Assembly: GCA_007570785.1 (NCBI GenBank)
Contig: ML662442.1
Span: 62,356,285-62,420,284, forward strand
Direction of reading: 5' to 3'
Length of the DNA stretch: 64,000 nucleotides
DNA from: Antilocapra americana
Lineage: Eukaryota; Chordata; Mammalia; Artiodactyla; Antilocapridae
Numbering within the stretch: the first letter of the stretch is position 1; every line of letters starts with the position of its first letter. The translations under genes were made by a program, and so were the position numbers. Positions 35,455 through 47,942 of this stretch are shown here, one piece after another. The notes beneath the pieces were generated by a model. That model was not told the origin of the DNA. It made no database searches and saw only the letters and a list, made by a program, of their open reading frames with translations.

Positions 35455-35786
35455 GTGCTGTTCTTAGTCACTTAGTTGTGTTGACTCTGCATCCCCATGA
35501 ACTGTAGCCCACCAGGCTCCCCTGTTGATTGGGATTCTCCAGGCAAGAATACTGGAGTGACTTGCCATGCCCTCCTCTAGGGGATCTTCCTAGCCCAGGG
35601 ATCAAACTCAGGTCTCACACAGTGCAGGCAGATTCTTTACCATCTGAGCCAGAAGGGAAGCTCAAGAATACTGGAATGGGTAGCCTATTCCTTTTCCAGG
35701 GGATCTTCCTGACCCAGGAATTGAACCAGGGTCTCCTGAATTGCAAGCAGATTTTTTTTTTAATCAGCTGAGCTACAGGGAAGCCC
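35455..35786 (-). repeat. Two Bov-tA SINE units in tandem, minus strand
   Basis: The first unit, about 35455-35662, is near full length and ends in gagccagaagggaagctc. A second unit, 35663-35786, lacks its tail half and ends in gctgagctacagggaagccc. It has an internal T run at about 35751-35761. Confidence 0.86.
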
Positions 35787-35814
35787 AACTGATGTGAAAT
35801 ATTATACTTTAATT

Positions 35815-37032
35815 TTGTTCAGCTAAGCTGTACAACTTCCACATGTTAAAGCTGGTTTTCAAAAAGGCAGAGGAACCAGAGATCAAATTGCCAACATCCA
35901 CGAGATCATCTAAAAAGCAAGAGAGTTCCAGAAAAACATCTATTTCTGCTTTATTGACTATGCCAAAGCCTTTGACTGTGTGGATCACAATAAACTGTGG
36001 AAAATTCTGAAAGAGATGGGAATACCAGACCACCTGACCTGCCTCTTGAGAAATCTGTATGCAGCTCACGAAGCAACAGTTAGAACTGGACGTGGAACAA
36101 GAGACTGGTTCCAAATAAGAAAAGGAGTACATCAAGGCTGTATATTGTCACCCTGCTTATTTAACTTATATGCAGAGTACATCATGAGAAACGCTGGGCT
36201 GGAGGAAGCACAAGCTGGAATCAAGACTGCCAGGAGAAATATCAATAACCTCAGATATGCAGATGACACCACTCTCATGGCAGAAAGTAAAGAACTAAAG
36301 AGCCTCTAGATAAAAGTGAAAGAGGAGAGTGAAAAAGTTGGCTTAAATCTCACCATTCAGAAAACTAAGATCATGGCATCTGATCCCATCACTTCATGGG
36401 GAATAGATGGGGAAACAGTGGAAGAAGTGGCTGACTTAATTTTCTAGGCTCCAAAATCACTTCAGATGGAGACTGCAGTCCTGAAATTAAAAGACGCTTA
36501 CTCATTGGAAGGAAAGTTATGACCAACTTAGACAGCATATTAAAAAGCAGAGATAGTATTTTGCCAACAAATGTCCATCTCATCAAGGCTATGGTTTTTC
36601 TAGTAGTCATGTATGGATGTGAGAGTTGGACTATATAGAAATCTGAGCACCGAAGAATTGATGCTTTTGAACTGTGGTGTTGGAAGACTTGAGAGTCCCT
36701 TGGACAGCAGGTAGATCCAACCAGTCCATCCTAAACAGAATCAGTCCTGAATATTAATTGGAATGAGTTTCAGCTCCAGATTCTGAAGCTGAAACTCCAA
36801 TACTTTGGCCACTGATGGGAAGAACTGACTCGTTTGAAAAGACCCTGATGCTGGGAAAGATTGAAGGTGGGAGGATAAGGGGATGACAGTGGATGAAGTG
36901 GTTGATTAGCATTACAGACTAAATGGATATAAGTTTGGTAAGCTTCAGGACTTGGTGATGGACAGGGAAACCTGGCTTGCTGTAGTCCATGGGGTCACAA
37001 AGAATAGGACACAACTGAGTGACTGAACTGAT
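35815..37032 (+). mobile_element. BovB LINE 3' part including RT core, plus strand
   Basis: About 1.2 kb. It starts at gctaagctgtacaacttcc and ends at the canonical gactgaactgatt. It covers RT motifs A to C and the 3' end. It is 5' truncated and has an in-frame TAA at 35911-35913 plus later frameshifts. Confidence 0.93.
35914..36309 (+). pseudogene. BovB reverse-transcriptase core fragment
   Basis: The frame after the TAA at 35911 reads through motif A (FIDYAKAFDCVD at about 35950-35985), motif B (QGCILSPCLFNLY) and the catalytic motif C (YADDTT, near 36256-36273) before a stop at about 36309. RTE-type LINE reverse transcriptases copy their own RNA at a nicked target. This copy keeps the catalytic Asp pair but lacks the endonuclease and is broken on both sides, so it is a relic. 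The minus frame at 35809-36135 is a shadow. Confidence 0.9.
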
Positions 37033-37202
37033 TCATCTTAATTATACTACTAAGTGTTCAAGATCTAGGTGTTCATGATAGACACTTAAGAGAATTATCA
37101 TTGCAAATTACCATATGATGACCAATATATATATATATTCATTTCTCTCAGCAGTGAATACAACAGACAAAACTCTGCCATGCTGTAGCTTGAAAGTGAA
37201 AA

Positions 37203-37377
37203 CAAAGGTTAAAGTTGCTTAGTTGTATCCAACTCTGTGACCCCATGTACCATACAGTCCATGGACTTCTCCAGCCCAGAAAACTGGAGTGGGTAGCCTT
37301 TCCCTTCTCCAGGGGATCTTCCGAACCCAGAGGTGGAACCCAGGTCTCCTGCATTGCAAGTGGATTCTTTACTTAGA
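37203..37377 (-). repeat. Bov-tA SINE, minus strand
   Basis: aaagttgcttagttgtatcc through ggagtgggtagcctttccc to gcattgcaagtggattcttt. The last part of the head is missing. Confidence 0.87.
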
Positions 37378-38051
37378 AACCTCCCCCCACCAAAAAAAAA
37401 AATGACAAAATTGATTAAGTACATAAACAATATGTTAGGAAATTATAAATACTGAGGCGAAAAATAGAGTGAGGAAGGGGTAGGAAGAGCAATGGTAGGT
37501 ATAGATGGTGCTATAATTTTAGATAGACTAGTCAAATAACTGAAGATGACACAGGAGCAAGCCATGTGGATATCTTGGGAAAAGGGGTCTTAGGAAAAGA
37601 GAAAAGCAATTACAAATGCCCTAAATTCCATGAGTAAGTCTGTATTATTAAAACATATTCAGAAGGGGGTGAGTGAGAGTGAATATGAAAGTAGATGGGG
37701 ATTAAGATACTATTGCAGGACTTTAGGTCATTATAATGTCTTTGAATTTTTCTTACAATGAATTGGGATGCCGTTGGAGTGCTTTGAACACTAAAGTGTA
37801 ATTATCTGCTGTATCTTTCAATGTGATTGTTGAAGGGTCAAAGTGATTGTTACATTGAAAACAGAATGAACAAGGACAAGGACAGAAATAGGGAGACCAG
37901 AGGCTTTGCAATAGTATGTCAGGAGAGATGATGGCCTGGACCAGAGTGGTAGCAATGGAGTAATGAAGAGTAATTTGGTTCGTTTGATTATGGATATCTT
38001 TTGAAGGTAAAGCCTAAAAGATAAGCTTGTAGTTTATTTGTGAAACATTTT

Positions 38052-38959
38052 TTTTTAATTTTCTTTACTTTATTGTGTTGGTTTTGCCATACATTGACAT
38101 GAATCTGCCATGGGTATACATATGTTCCCCTTCCAGAACCCCCTTCCCTCCTCCCTCCCCATTCCCTCTCTCTGGGTCATCCCGGTGCTCCAGCCCTGAG
38201 CATCAAACCTGGGCTGGCGATTGATTTCACATATGATAATTAACATGTTTCAATGCCATTCTCCCATATCATCCCACCCTTGCCCTCTTCCACAGAGTCC
38301 ACGAGTCTGTTCTATACATCTGTGTTTCTTTTGCTATCTCGCATGTAGGGTTCTCATTACCATCTTTCTAAATTCCATATATATGTGTAAGTATACTGTA
38401 TTTTTGTTTTTCCTTCTGGCTTACTTCACTCTGGATAATAGGCTCCAGTTCCGTCCACCTGAGTAGAACTGATTCAAATGAATTCTTTTTAATGGCTGAG
38501 TAATATTCCATTGTGTATATGTACCACAGCTTTCTTATCCATTCGTCATTTGATGGGCATCTAGGTTGCTTCCATGTCCTGGCTATTGTAAACTAGGCAG
38601 TGATGAACATTGGGGTACACGTGTCTCTTTCAATTCTGGTTTTCTCAGTGTATATGCCCAGCAGTGGGATTGCTGGGTCATATGGCAGTTCTACCTTCAG
38701 TTTTTTAAGGAATCTCCACACTGTTTTCCATAGTGGCTGTACTAGTTTGCATTCCCACCAACCGTGTAAGAGGGTTCCCTTTTCTCGACATCCTCTCCAG
38801 CATTTATTGCTTGGAGACTTTTGGATGGCAGCCATTCTGACTGGTGTAAAGTGGTACCTCATGGTGGTTTTGATTTGCATTTCTCTGATAATGAGTGATG
38901 TTGAGCATCTTTTCATGTGTTAGCCATTTTTATGTCTTTTTTGGAGAAATGTCTGTTTA
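38052..38959 (-). mobile_element. Bovine L1 3' fragment with short target-site duplication, minus strand
   Basis: A reversed tail (T-rich 38051-38075), the C-rich 3' UTR (about 38126-38172) and the ORF2 end. Direct copies of gaaacatttt lie at 38042-38051 and 38960-38969. It is 5' truncated (about 0.9 kb). Its 3' UTR differs more from the other young L1 copies (ctgggtcatcccggtgctcc), pointing to another subfamily. Confidence 0.92.
38593..38916 (-). pseudogene. L1 ORF2 C-terminal fragment (107 codons)
   Basis: The minus frame shows [20 protein letters not shown] and [18 protein letters not shown], homologous to the frame at 18779-19597 but shorter and frame-broken after [14 protein letters not shown] sequence. 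It is a relic with no independent function. Confidence 0.88.
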
Positions 38960-39345
38960 GAAACATTTTAGAAAAAGGGAATTGAGAATGACTTCAAAGT
39001 TATGAATCTGAACAACTGAAAGAATAAAGTTACCGTTTACTACAGTGAGGAAGATTAGTAGTTCAGTCTAGCTGGTCCTTTTAAGTTAGAAAAGCCTTTT
39101 AGATATATCTAAGAAGAAATGTTAAGGTGATAATTGTCATACTTGTCAGAAATTCAGTGTGTGTGTTTGTATGTCTGTAGGGAAGGGAGGGCATCTGGAC
39201 TTAATCTTTAAAATGTTTTAATCTCCTGTATGGATGTTATTTAAGCCCGGAAACTAGATATGATAACCAAGAAGATGAGAAAATAGAGGTAAGAGAAAAG
39301 GGCTGAGGATTGAGCCTTGGGCACCCCAAAACTTAAATGTAAGTC

Positions 39346-39553
39346 AAGTGAAGTGTTGTTCAGTCATATCTGATCCTTTGTGACCCCATGGGCTGGGGCT
39401 TGCCAGGCTCTTCTGTCATGGGATTCTCCAAGAAAGAAAACTGGAGCGGGTTGTCATTTCATTCTCCAGGAGATCTTCCTGACCCAGGGATTGAACCCAT
39501 GTCTCCTGCATTGCAGGCAGACTCTTTACCATCTGAGCCACCAGGGAAGCTCT
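39346..39553 (-). repeat. Bov-tA SINE, minus strand
   Basis: gtgaagtgttgttcagtcat through ggagcgggttgtcatttc to gagccaccagggaagctc; near full length. Confidence 0.88.
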
Positions 39554-40599
39554 AGCTTAGTGAGGAGAAACCAGAAAAAGATGACTAAGAAGGACTGGCC
39601 TTAAAGATAGAAAGAAAACTAGGAGGGAGAAGTATTGAAAGCCAATTGAGTTAATCAAGAATGCACAACTCTATCAAATACTACTGGTGGGTCAATTAAG
39701 TTACAGAATGAGAGCTAACCATTGGATTTATCAATGGGTGCTACAGGTGACCTTGGAAATGAACTTTCTGTAGAGTGATAGGAATGAAAAATTAACTGGG
39801 GTGGATTTATAAGAGAATGAGGAGAAAGGATTTGGAGACAGCAAGCATAGACTTCTCTTGCTAGGAAGAAAATAAAGACATATTATATATGCTTGGGTAT
39901 GAATTGAAGTGGTTCTGGAAGGATTGAAGTTTTCTTCTGTTGGCCTTCATATTCTTAGAAAAATAGAAAATAGTTGAGCATGAAGATATGGGAGGAGGAG
40001 TTTGGAGTTTTGAGAAGAAAGAAGAAAATATGAAATAGCTATCAAGGAAAATGGACTAGGCAGTACCAAAGAGTCACATGAGTTTGGTGATCATAAATTT
40101 GAGGCATATTCAGTCAACAAGGTGGTATGTTTCTTCACATAAGTCCTGCTCAACAGTTGCAGATAGAAAGAAGATGGAGAGTTGGGTTTAACTAAGGTGG
40201 AATTAGCCAAAAGACTACAATGGAACTAGAGAAGGGCAAGGGAGTTGAGATTGTATGCAATGGAGAGATAAAATTTTTGACCATGGAGTTCAAGATCGTG
40301 ATAGAAAACTCTCAGGCCAAACACTTTCTCATTTTCCCCTCCTTCTAAAATATTATTGGTGTTTTAGGTAAGACAAAACCTAAAATAAATAAACCTTAGT
40401 TTTATGGGACTATATAAGGCAACATAAAATATTTAGTATCCTTCATTCCCTCCAGACACTAAATATCAGTATCTCTTCATCCACATCAAAGTAACAGTAA
40501 GTAATTGTGAACAGTTTTTTAACCTCATTCACTTTTCTTCTTTTTTGAAATAGATTTTTTTTTCTACATGCCCCCTCAAAACAAAACTATTTTGGTGTA

Positions 40600-40720
40600 T
40601 GTGAAAAGAAAGTGTCAGTCACTCAGTCATGTCCGACTCTGTGACCCCATGAACTGTAGCCCACCCAGGTTCCTCTATCCATGGAATTCTCCAGGCAAGA
40701 ATACTGGAGTGGGTAGCCAT
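40600..40720 (-). repeat. Bov-A SINE, minus strand
   Basis: gtgaaaagaaagtgtcagtc to actggagtgggtagcca; the head half is absent. Confidence 0.86.
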
Positions 40721-40865
40721 ACAGAAACCAAGCCAATCATCTATTTGTTGTATTCAGTACAAAATATGGCATCAAGGAAAATATAGGTGAATGTTTTGAA
40801 ATTATACACACAAGAATGTTTGCCAAATGTTTAAGCAATTGTCTTATTTGATAGATATAATGATA

Positions 40866-41000
40866 GTAATAAATGGAATTTATTAAGTAGTCACATTTGA
40901 AATTCATTGTGTTCACATGTGTATATTGCATAGTGCCAATTACCTTCACATAATCCTCTGAAGTATGTATTATCATTATTCTTATTATATAGCAAATTAT
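40866..41000 (-). repeat. Possible MIR remnant, minus strand
   Basis: Weak reversed-MIR wording: ggaatttattaagtagtcac, ttaccttcacataatcctct, gtatgtattatcattattct. Confidence 0.45.
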
Positions 41001-42126
41001 TTTAAAATGTGCTTATTACTTAGGGCATGGAGGAATAGTTTGCAAAGTTATGTACAGTTGCTCGCTTTTCATTCATATATGTGGACACTGAATAGTTTCA
41101 GGCTGGTAAAGCAGCATTGGAGAGTACACTCTTTTTTCCAGGAATAAACACACTTCGTCCTTTGTCTTTTTCCCTCAAACTGTTCATGCGCTTCCTTCCT
41201 CTTTCTTGTTTACATCGGTGAATACAATGGAGAGCTTAAACTTTTTGTAACAAAAAGCCAGCCAATGGGAACCTGTGCCCTCCAGAGTGTTTAGAGCATC
41301 TTAAAATAAAATGATTCACCTACTTACACAAATTGTTCCGCCACTGGAGTAGCATTCCATTAGATATTAGTGGCATTTACTTGTGAATGAATACATGTGT
41401 TCTGCCTCACTGTAATTACCGTCACTACATCAACAGTATGTATATATAGCCTTCCAAATACATTGCAGAAAAATGATATAAAAATAAGAGTGGTCACTAA
41501 GGTGCCCTTGGTTGAAACTGCATTCTACAGTGTTCTTTCTTTTTAAGCACAATAGTGTGAAGAATATAGCTGTCTCTTTAAAAAGGACATTTCCTCGTTT
41601 GGCAGAATATTGTCATCACCCAGTTTATGTATAGTATGGTCCTAATTTGTGTCTATATGTGCTAGGCTTAGAAAAGTCACTTTAAGTTTTACTAAATTTA
41701 TTTTGGAGTTTAAGTCTTACTTTTGACATGATTTATATTTGAAGGAGATCTCAGATTATTCCTGCTTGAAACTCAGCAAAATGTCATTAGAGTCATAGGG
41801 AAAGTATATGGTCTTATTATAGCTGTGTCTGCTAGGACTGTTGTCCTAAGTTAGAAACCTGTCAGAATTTTCAATGTAAGCCTTCCTTTTCTGGGTGTTA
41901 TGATTTAATCTGTTAGCTCCTATTGCTCCCTGAAAATTGTGCAGCCATTCAGTATCTTAGAATGAAATCTATAATTGCAAGTTCCTTTTTCTCCCTCCAT
42001 ATCTCCCCTCCCCCATGTTTTATTTTTATTATTTCAATATTACAGTGCTTGATTTCAAATTGAAATTCTCAGTCTGTTTGCAGAGCTGGTGACCAGTGAC
42101 CCCTCAGGAATTTCTTTATATTGACT
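41001..42126. other. Unassigned intron sequence
   Basis: Non-repetitive to my eye. It includes cttctttcctc-rich text at about 41155-41210. No exon features. Confidence 0.5.
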
Positions 42127-42735
42127 GATAAGTGTAATAGGCCGAAAATGACCCCTTCAAATATGTCCTCATTCTAATCCTCAGAACCTATGAAATTTAC
42201 TTCACGTGGCAAAAAGTTCTTTGCAAATGTGATTAAATTTAAGGACTTTGAGATGGGGAGATTATCGTGAATTATCTAGGTGGGCCCAGTCTAATTACAT
42301 GAGGCCTTAGAAGTAGAAGAGGAAGGCAAAAAAAGGAGGTCAGACTGGTGTGACAATAGAGGAAGAAGAAAGAGATATTTTAAACATGAATGAGATCCTG
42401 TCCCTTATTGCTGGCTTGGAAGAAGGATGGGTGCATGAGCCAAGGGATATAGATAACATCTAGAAACTGAGACTGGGTTTTGTTAGCCTCTAGTAAAGAA
42501 ATGGGGACCTTAGCTCTATAACCACAAGAACTGAATTCTGCCAATACTGGAGAGTAAGGATGTAGATTCTCCTCTACAACCTCCAGAAATGAATACAGTC
42601 TGGTTGACACGATGATTTAGCCGTTTTAGCTCAGTGAGGCCCATATTGGAATTCTCACCTAGAGAACTGTGAGATGATGATTTTTGTTGTTTCCAGCTGC
42701 TAAGTTTGTTATGACTGCAATTGGAAACTAACATA
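42127..42735 (+). mobile_element. MaLR (MLT1-type) LTR, plus strand
   Basis: About 600 bp following MLT1 wording in order: gaccccttcaaatatgtcct, gcaaatgtgattaaatttaa, gagatggggagattatcgtg, ggtgggcccagtctaattac, gctggcttggaagaagga, gagccaagggatatagataa, ttagctcagtgaggcccata, gctgctaagtttgttatgac. A single LTR with no internal part seen. Old and diverged. The minus-strand frames across it are not genes. Confidence 0.85.
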
Positions 42736-45545
42736 ATATATATGTTGCTTGTATTTTTAGACAGGAGGGGGTGAAAGTAATTTTGTGCAAAATCCAGGAA
42801 GAAATAAAGGGATGAAAAAATTCAGCAGCAAAGATGTCACGGTTTTTGTCCTTTTTTCTCCTCTCACCTTCTTGGAGGGCCATGAGAAACTGGTGTTTGA
42901 ATCCTCATTACAATAGAGAAAAAGGTGGAGGACTGAAAATAAGGAAGATACTTTCTTGTGAAAAATGTTATGAGACAAATTGTGAAACTGAGCAGAGGAA
43001 AGCCCATTTTCTCCAAGTCTGACCAAGAGCAGGTTTGATATCCAGAGAGTTAACAGCAGCTTTGCATGAATCTGGGTTTCTGCTATGGGCACCGGCAGCC
43101 ACGTAAAGAAGAGATGTCTTAATAAGGATCTGGAACAGATTTCCTTTGAAAAGGAAAGAGGCCTAAGATGATCTTTATTGAACACCAGTGTCAGTGAGAC
43201 CTCATTTCTATCCATACGTTCATGAGGCCTGGGAATATGAAGGTTATGTAAAAAAAAAAAAAAAGGCTATCATTAGAAAAGCTTGAAGTAATTAATGTCC
43301 AAATATTCAGCCATTTTAGAATATCCAAAAGATGAATCATTCATCATCATAATTATATCAATCTGTCTGTTTTTATGTAGAAGCTTCTCAGAGGGCACCT
43401 CTTGCTGACTTTTGTGTTTTCAATTATATCACCGAGTAAGGCTATTCAAAGTATAACAAAAATGGGAGATAAATTGAAAAAATAATGCAGTAATGGTATT
43501 TCTGCTTTATACACATGTTGTATTGAAGCTATTTTTGTGATTAGAAATCCATTAACATGAATATAGTTTGAATTGAATAAGTACATTTTATTAAAGCAGC
43601 AAAATGCTTATTTGAGAGGGTACCTTTATGAACAGTTGAGAAATCAGAACTGCATTTTTTAAAAATTAAACCATATTGATGTGAAGAAGTCAGTTAATCT
43701 CATTATTAACTATGTATATATTTTCATGCTATATAGAAAATCACTTACATGGAATGTGTTTTAAGCATTCAAGTGTTAAGTCACCTAGGCATTTACTAGG
43801 AGTCATAAAACTGATCATTGACTCTGTGTCTTTATGAAACTATATAAATAAAAGAAAAACCGGTCAATGTACTCAAGTGAGTTCATCTCTAATTTTACCT
43901 ACTGCAAATTGTGTCCTGTGTGTTTGAGAGAATGAAATGCAGTAAATTAAATTAATCTTAAGTTATTCTAGTTTATTTTAGATAAAATATATGATTTAAA
44001 TGCTGGAAGTAAAATTTTAAACACATCTCTGAAATGTTAAAAAATAATTTCATAATTCCAGGCTTTACAAGAATGTACTGACTCAGCTGAGTATATTTTA
44101 TATTCACAACTGAATGCTCACATTGACATGATTGACAAGCAAGAAATTCCATTGTCTGGGAAACTTAGAACCAATTAAACTGGGAGAATATAAGCATTAG
44201 GTATTTCATATACCTAATATAATGAACAGAGTTTTTGGACAAAAAAAGGAAAAAGATAATGGATTCTTCTGAATTATTATGCTTCTAGAGTATCCAGAGT
44301 TTGGGATTGTTCTGTTTTACTTTTATCAAGTCATGGTGAGGAACCAATGAGCTTTAAGAGGATGACTCAAAGACGCTTGGTGCTCTACTGTTTTCCTTCA
44401 TGTGCTGTGCATAATGAGCACCCCTCCCAATGATCAAGCTTTGCTTCACTCTGCCTTTTTCATCCTTGACAAAGCTATCAGGCTTTTCTATCCTCCTACC
44501 TTGATATTTAAAAAGATTCTCATTTTATAAATTGCACCAAAATAGAAATATATGATTCTTTTTTGCTATATCCTTAGAGTTACACATACTTTTGCATAGG
44601 GCCACATCATATGTAAAAATAGATTTATTGAACTACCCAATAATAACTAAAGCTGTAATGTAATTTTATTTATTACAGAAAAATGATCAAATTTTCTTGA
44701 ATGTCAGATATATAAAATTAGATAGAAAAAGTTAATGAAATGATGAATGTGCTGTCCTGATGATTATGATACACATTAACATTTCTTCAATTCTCATTAA
44801 GTAAATGAAATGTAATTCTAAAAATGTCTATTATAGTATTTATTTGTTAAATATTATTATGCAAATTACCTTGCATAAAAAATATTTTGCCTGGATGTTC
44901 TTTTCCCTCTCATTTTTGAACTTAATGTGTTTAAAGTATACTGTCAGATTTGATAGCATTTTTAGAAATAGTGAAATTTCTTGTTTTATGTTTATTTGAT
45001 TTTTAAATTTACAATTATAAATAAATGGCTAGTATGTTTTCTTATAATTACTTGATAGTTAGAAATGCTCTAAATGTTGTCTTATAGATATGAAACCATA
45101 CAGACTATTAGTTTACCCCAGGCTTGCTTTGTTATAATTAGAACTATGCCAATAGTTTTAGGAATTTCTTCTTGTGTTTGAAGAAGACTCACCATGCGTT
45201 CCTTGATACTTCTTAATTGACATGTAAGCAAACAATTATAGTAATGATAGACTTTAATACATGACAATTTTTGAAAGGTAAAGAGAGAAAATGTAAACAT
45301 TTAGCAAATAAATCTTATTAAAGATTTAAAAATAAGTGATAGTATCTCTGAACACCTGTGGAGATGCATAACTGAAACCAAAAGCCAGCATCACTGCCAT
45401 TATTTACACTTTGGTCTTGGGCAGATAACATATCTTCTCTGGCCCATTTTTATGATAAAATAAGTGTTTGAGGGCTAAAATACATATCAAGTCTTTTTAT
45501 TGGTGAGGAATAAATGAGGTCAGTAAGATTTTCCATCAACTGCTT
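42736..45545. other. 2.8 kb of AT-rich intron, mostly unassigned
   Basis: A poly-A run at about 43250-43264. About 45415-45480 weakly resembles MIR (cttgggcagataacatatc). The 152-codon minus frame at 42757-43215 has no domain. Confidence 0.5.
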
Positions 45546-45557
45546 CATATGCGATTC

Positions 45558-46012
45558 AGTTCAGTTCAGTTGCTCAGTCATGTCCGACTCTTTGCGACCC
45601 CATCAACAGCAGCACGCCAGGCCTCCCTGAGTCCAACTCCAGGAGTCCACCCAAACCCATGTCCATTGACTCGGTGGTGCCGTCCAACCACCTCACCCTC
45701 TGTCATCTCCTTCTTCTCCTACCCTCAATCTTTCCCAGCATCAGGGTCTTTTCCAATGAGTCAGCTCTTTGCATGAGGTGGCCAAAGTATTGGAGTTTCA
45801 GCTTCAACATCAGTCCTTCCAGTGAACACCCAGGACTGATCTCCCTTAGGATCTCCTTGCAGTCTAAGGGACTCTCAAGAGTCTTCTCTGGCACCACAGT
45901 TCAAAAGCATCAATTCTTCTGTGCTCAGCTTTCTTTATAGTCCGACTCTTACATCCATACATGACCATTGGAAAAACCATAGCCTTGACTAGACAGACCT
46001 TTGTTGGCAAAG
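45558..46012 (-). mobile_element. BovB LINE 3' fragment with target-site duplication, minus strand
   Basis: Reversed BovB from cagttcagttcagttgctca to agacagacctttgttggcaa. Flanks are catatgcgattc (45546-45557) and catatgtgattc (46013-46024). The single difference is at a CpG, the expected decay of a once-perfect 12-bp duplication. 5' truncated, and it lacks the RT core. Confidence 0.93.
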
Positions 46013-46024
46013 CATATGTGATTC

Positions 46025-47942
46025 CTTTCGGAAATAATGCTGTAGACTTAAGTGATGGGAGATTCTTCATGTTATCAAACTTCTGCTTACTCATAATTGG
46101 ATAAATGAGTACTGAAGATCAGACAGTGATACATATAACTTTTGTTTTTACCTACTTTTAGTGAATTTCTAAGAAACATATAATATTTTAAAATTCTATC
46201 TCTCACTTTCAAGACTTACATGAGTGGCCTAAATGATCTGATTTAGGAGAGAAAGGTCCGCATTTTTATGTCTCAGCAGCTCAGGGATATATTAATTCAA
46301 AGAGGTGTTTTTCTTTTTATCCCTCCGGGGGAATAGAAGTTGCTGTTAAATGGACCAGAAAGCTTATGAAGTTTTGCTGTTGCAATTTACAAAGTATATG
46401 GGGTACTATACGTTTAATTGGAAATGTTTTATATTAGTCATTAGTAGCTGGAGATAGCCTTCTGTTTTAACTGATAATACAAGTCCCATGCTTTTCTGCA
46501 TACCATGACATAAATGGTGACTCACTGAGAAAAACTGATGAGGAGCCTAAAAATTAATGAGACATAAAAGCTTTTGACTCTGACCTTGAGATTCAATTTG
46601 GTATTTATGATGTTAAATCACTTGCCTTCTTCAGAGTAGAGAAACAGCTGGTCTGTGTGGGAGGGATGTTCAGTTATGATTGAGAAGAAAGAACAGAGAT
46701 GTTGAAACATTTAGAAATAGTATATTTAAAAAAAAGTGTTGGAAAATTCAATGCAGTATGCTAAAGTTCAAAGACTGCGTGAATGTTGCCCCTCACCCAA
46801 AAAAGTATACAGTTGATGTCCTGATGTGAATTTGTGTGAGCAAAATGAGTGTCCAAAGCTGCATAAATATTTGCACCCCTGTGAGAGTGTGAGAAAGTGT
46901 GTGTTTCATGTTGTGATTGATGGGACTGCTTTCATGCTCTTCTTTGAACTCTGAGCAGAAATTTTGGAGTGTCCTGAGGGTCTCTCTGCCTTTGTATGGC
47001 AGGAACTCTGTTTTCTTAGAAAATAGTAAGGAGCACTGTTTGTACTCCCTTTGTTATAAAAGGGTACCTACAGTTTATGGGAATTGGGGAACTTGTAGAA
47101 AAATCACAAACTTTCTTCTATATCTTACAAGGAATACTAAGCTTTATTTTGAAATTTTAGCTATTGTGTTCCCCTGTCTTCTGGAGTTTCTTTGGTTTTG
47201 TTTTGAATTAAGGAGTCCATAATTTGACATACTTTTGATATATGTGTAAGAAATTTTTGGATTCAGGTGGGGGTAGTTTGATGATTTATCTTCTAAAAAC
47301 AAATGAGGGCAAGGCAGATCTAAAACATTGTGTGATATATTTACTTGAATGCAATCATTTCTGCATATTAGAGGCTTTCACTACTGAAGCAATAAGTCTG
47401 ATATATCAGATTTTCATGGTCATTTAAGTCAGAATCTATAACTAAAAGTATCAAATAATAAAAGTGTTACATATATGTAGTCTCCAAAATATACTAATAA
47501 CTATTACTTCATAGAAATCTCAAAATAGGAAAACCATTAAAATTCGCACAGGGAAAATGATGATTCTAAAGCTCTTTCAGATAAATATTTGCTAAGTCAT
47601 ACTTCTGTGAAATACTCATGAGCTGACACATTATGTCAGCTCTTCTTGCTTCCATATTCAGAGTATGGTTTTATTCCTCAGAAACAAATGTTTTTAAATT
47701 GTACATCTGGTTGGAGTAGGCTAGCTAACACTCAAGTCTCCTGACGTCTTTCCTTTGTATTTTCTCAGTGTTACTCTTCCAGAAACCCCTCTAAATATAT
47801 TTTCAAAGCAGTCTTAATAAAACACACTTTCTACTTGGTTACCACAGCCATTTTGCAGGTACTTACATCACATATATTTGACCTCTGTCAGGTATTCCAG
47901 CTAGTGATGATGACACTGTTAGTCAAGTCATCTGATAAATTA
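46025..47942. other. Non-repetitive intron stretch
   Basis: No repeat is recognised over 1.9 kb, unusual for this intron. 46240-46640 is moderately complex sequence (see findings). The 101-codon frame at 46917-47222 has no domain. No exon was found. Confidence 0.5.

Larger units (their letters stand above)
37640..40330 (+). repeat. Long ancient interspersed repeat, split by an L1 and a SINE
   Basis: Pieces at about 37640-38051, 38960-39345 and 39554-40330 read like one old mammalian repeat I know by wording but not by name. In order these are agagatgatggcctggacca, gaatgacttcaaagttatga, gggcaccccaaaacttaaat, caactctatcaaatactact, ggatttggagacagcaagca and gggcaagggagttgaga. The order is preserved across both insertions, so it was one element before the L1 (38052-38959) and SINE (39346-39553) arrived. 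Confidence 0.6.

Noticed and set aside
42757..43215. 152-codon minus-strand frame
   Set aside because: No domain; it lies next to a MaLR LTR in intron and has no promoter or splice context.
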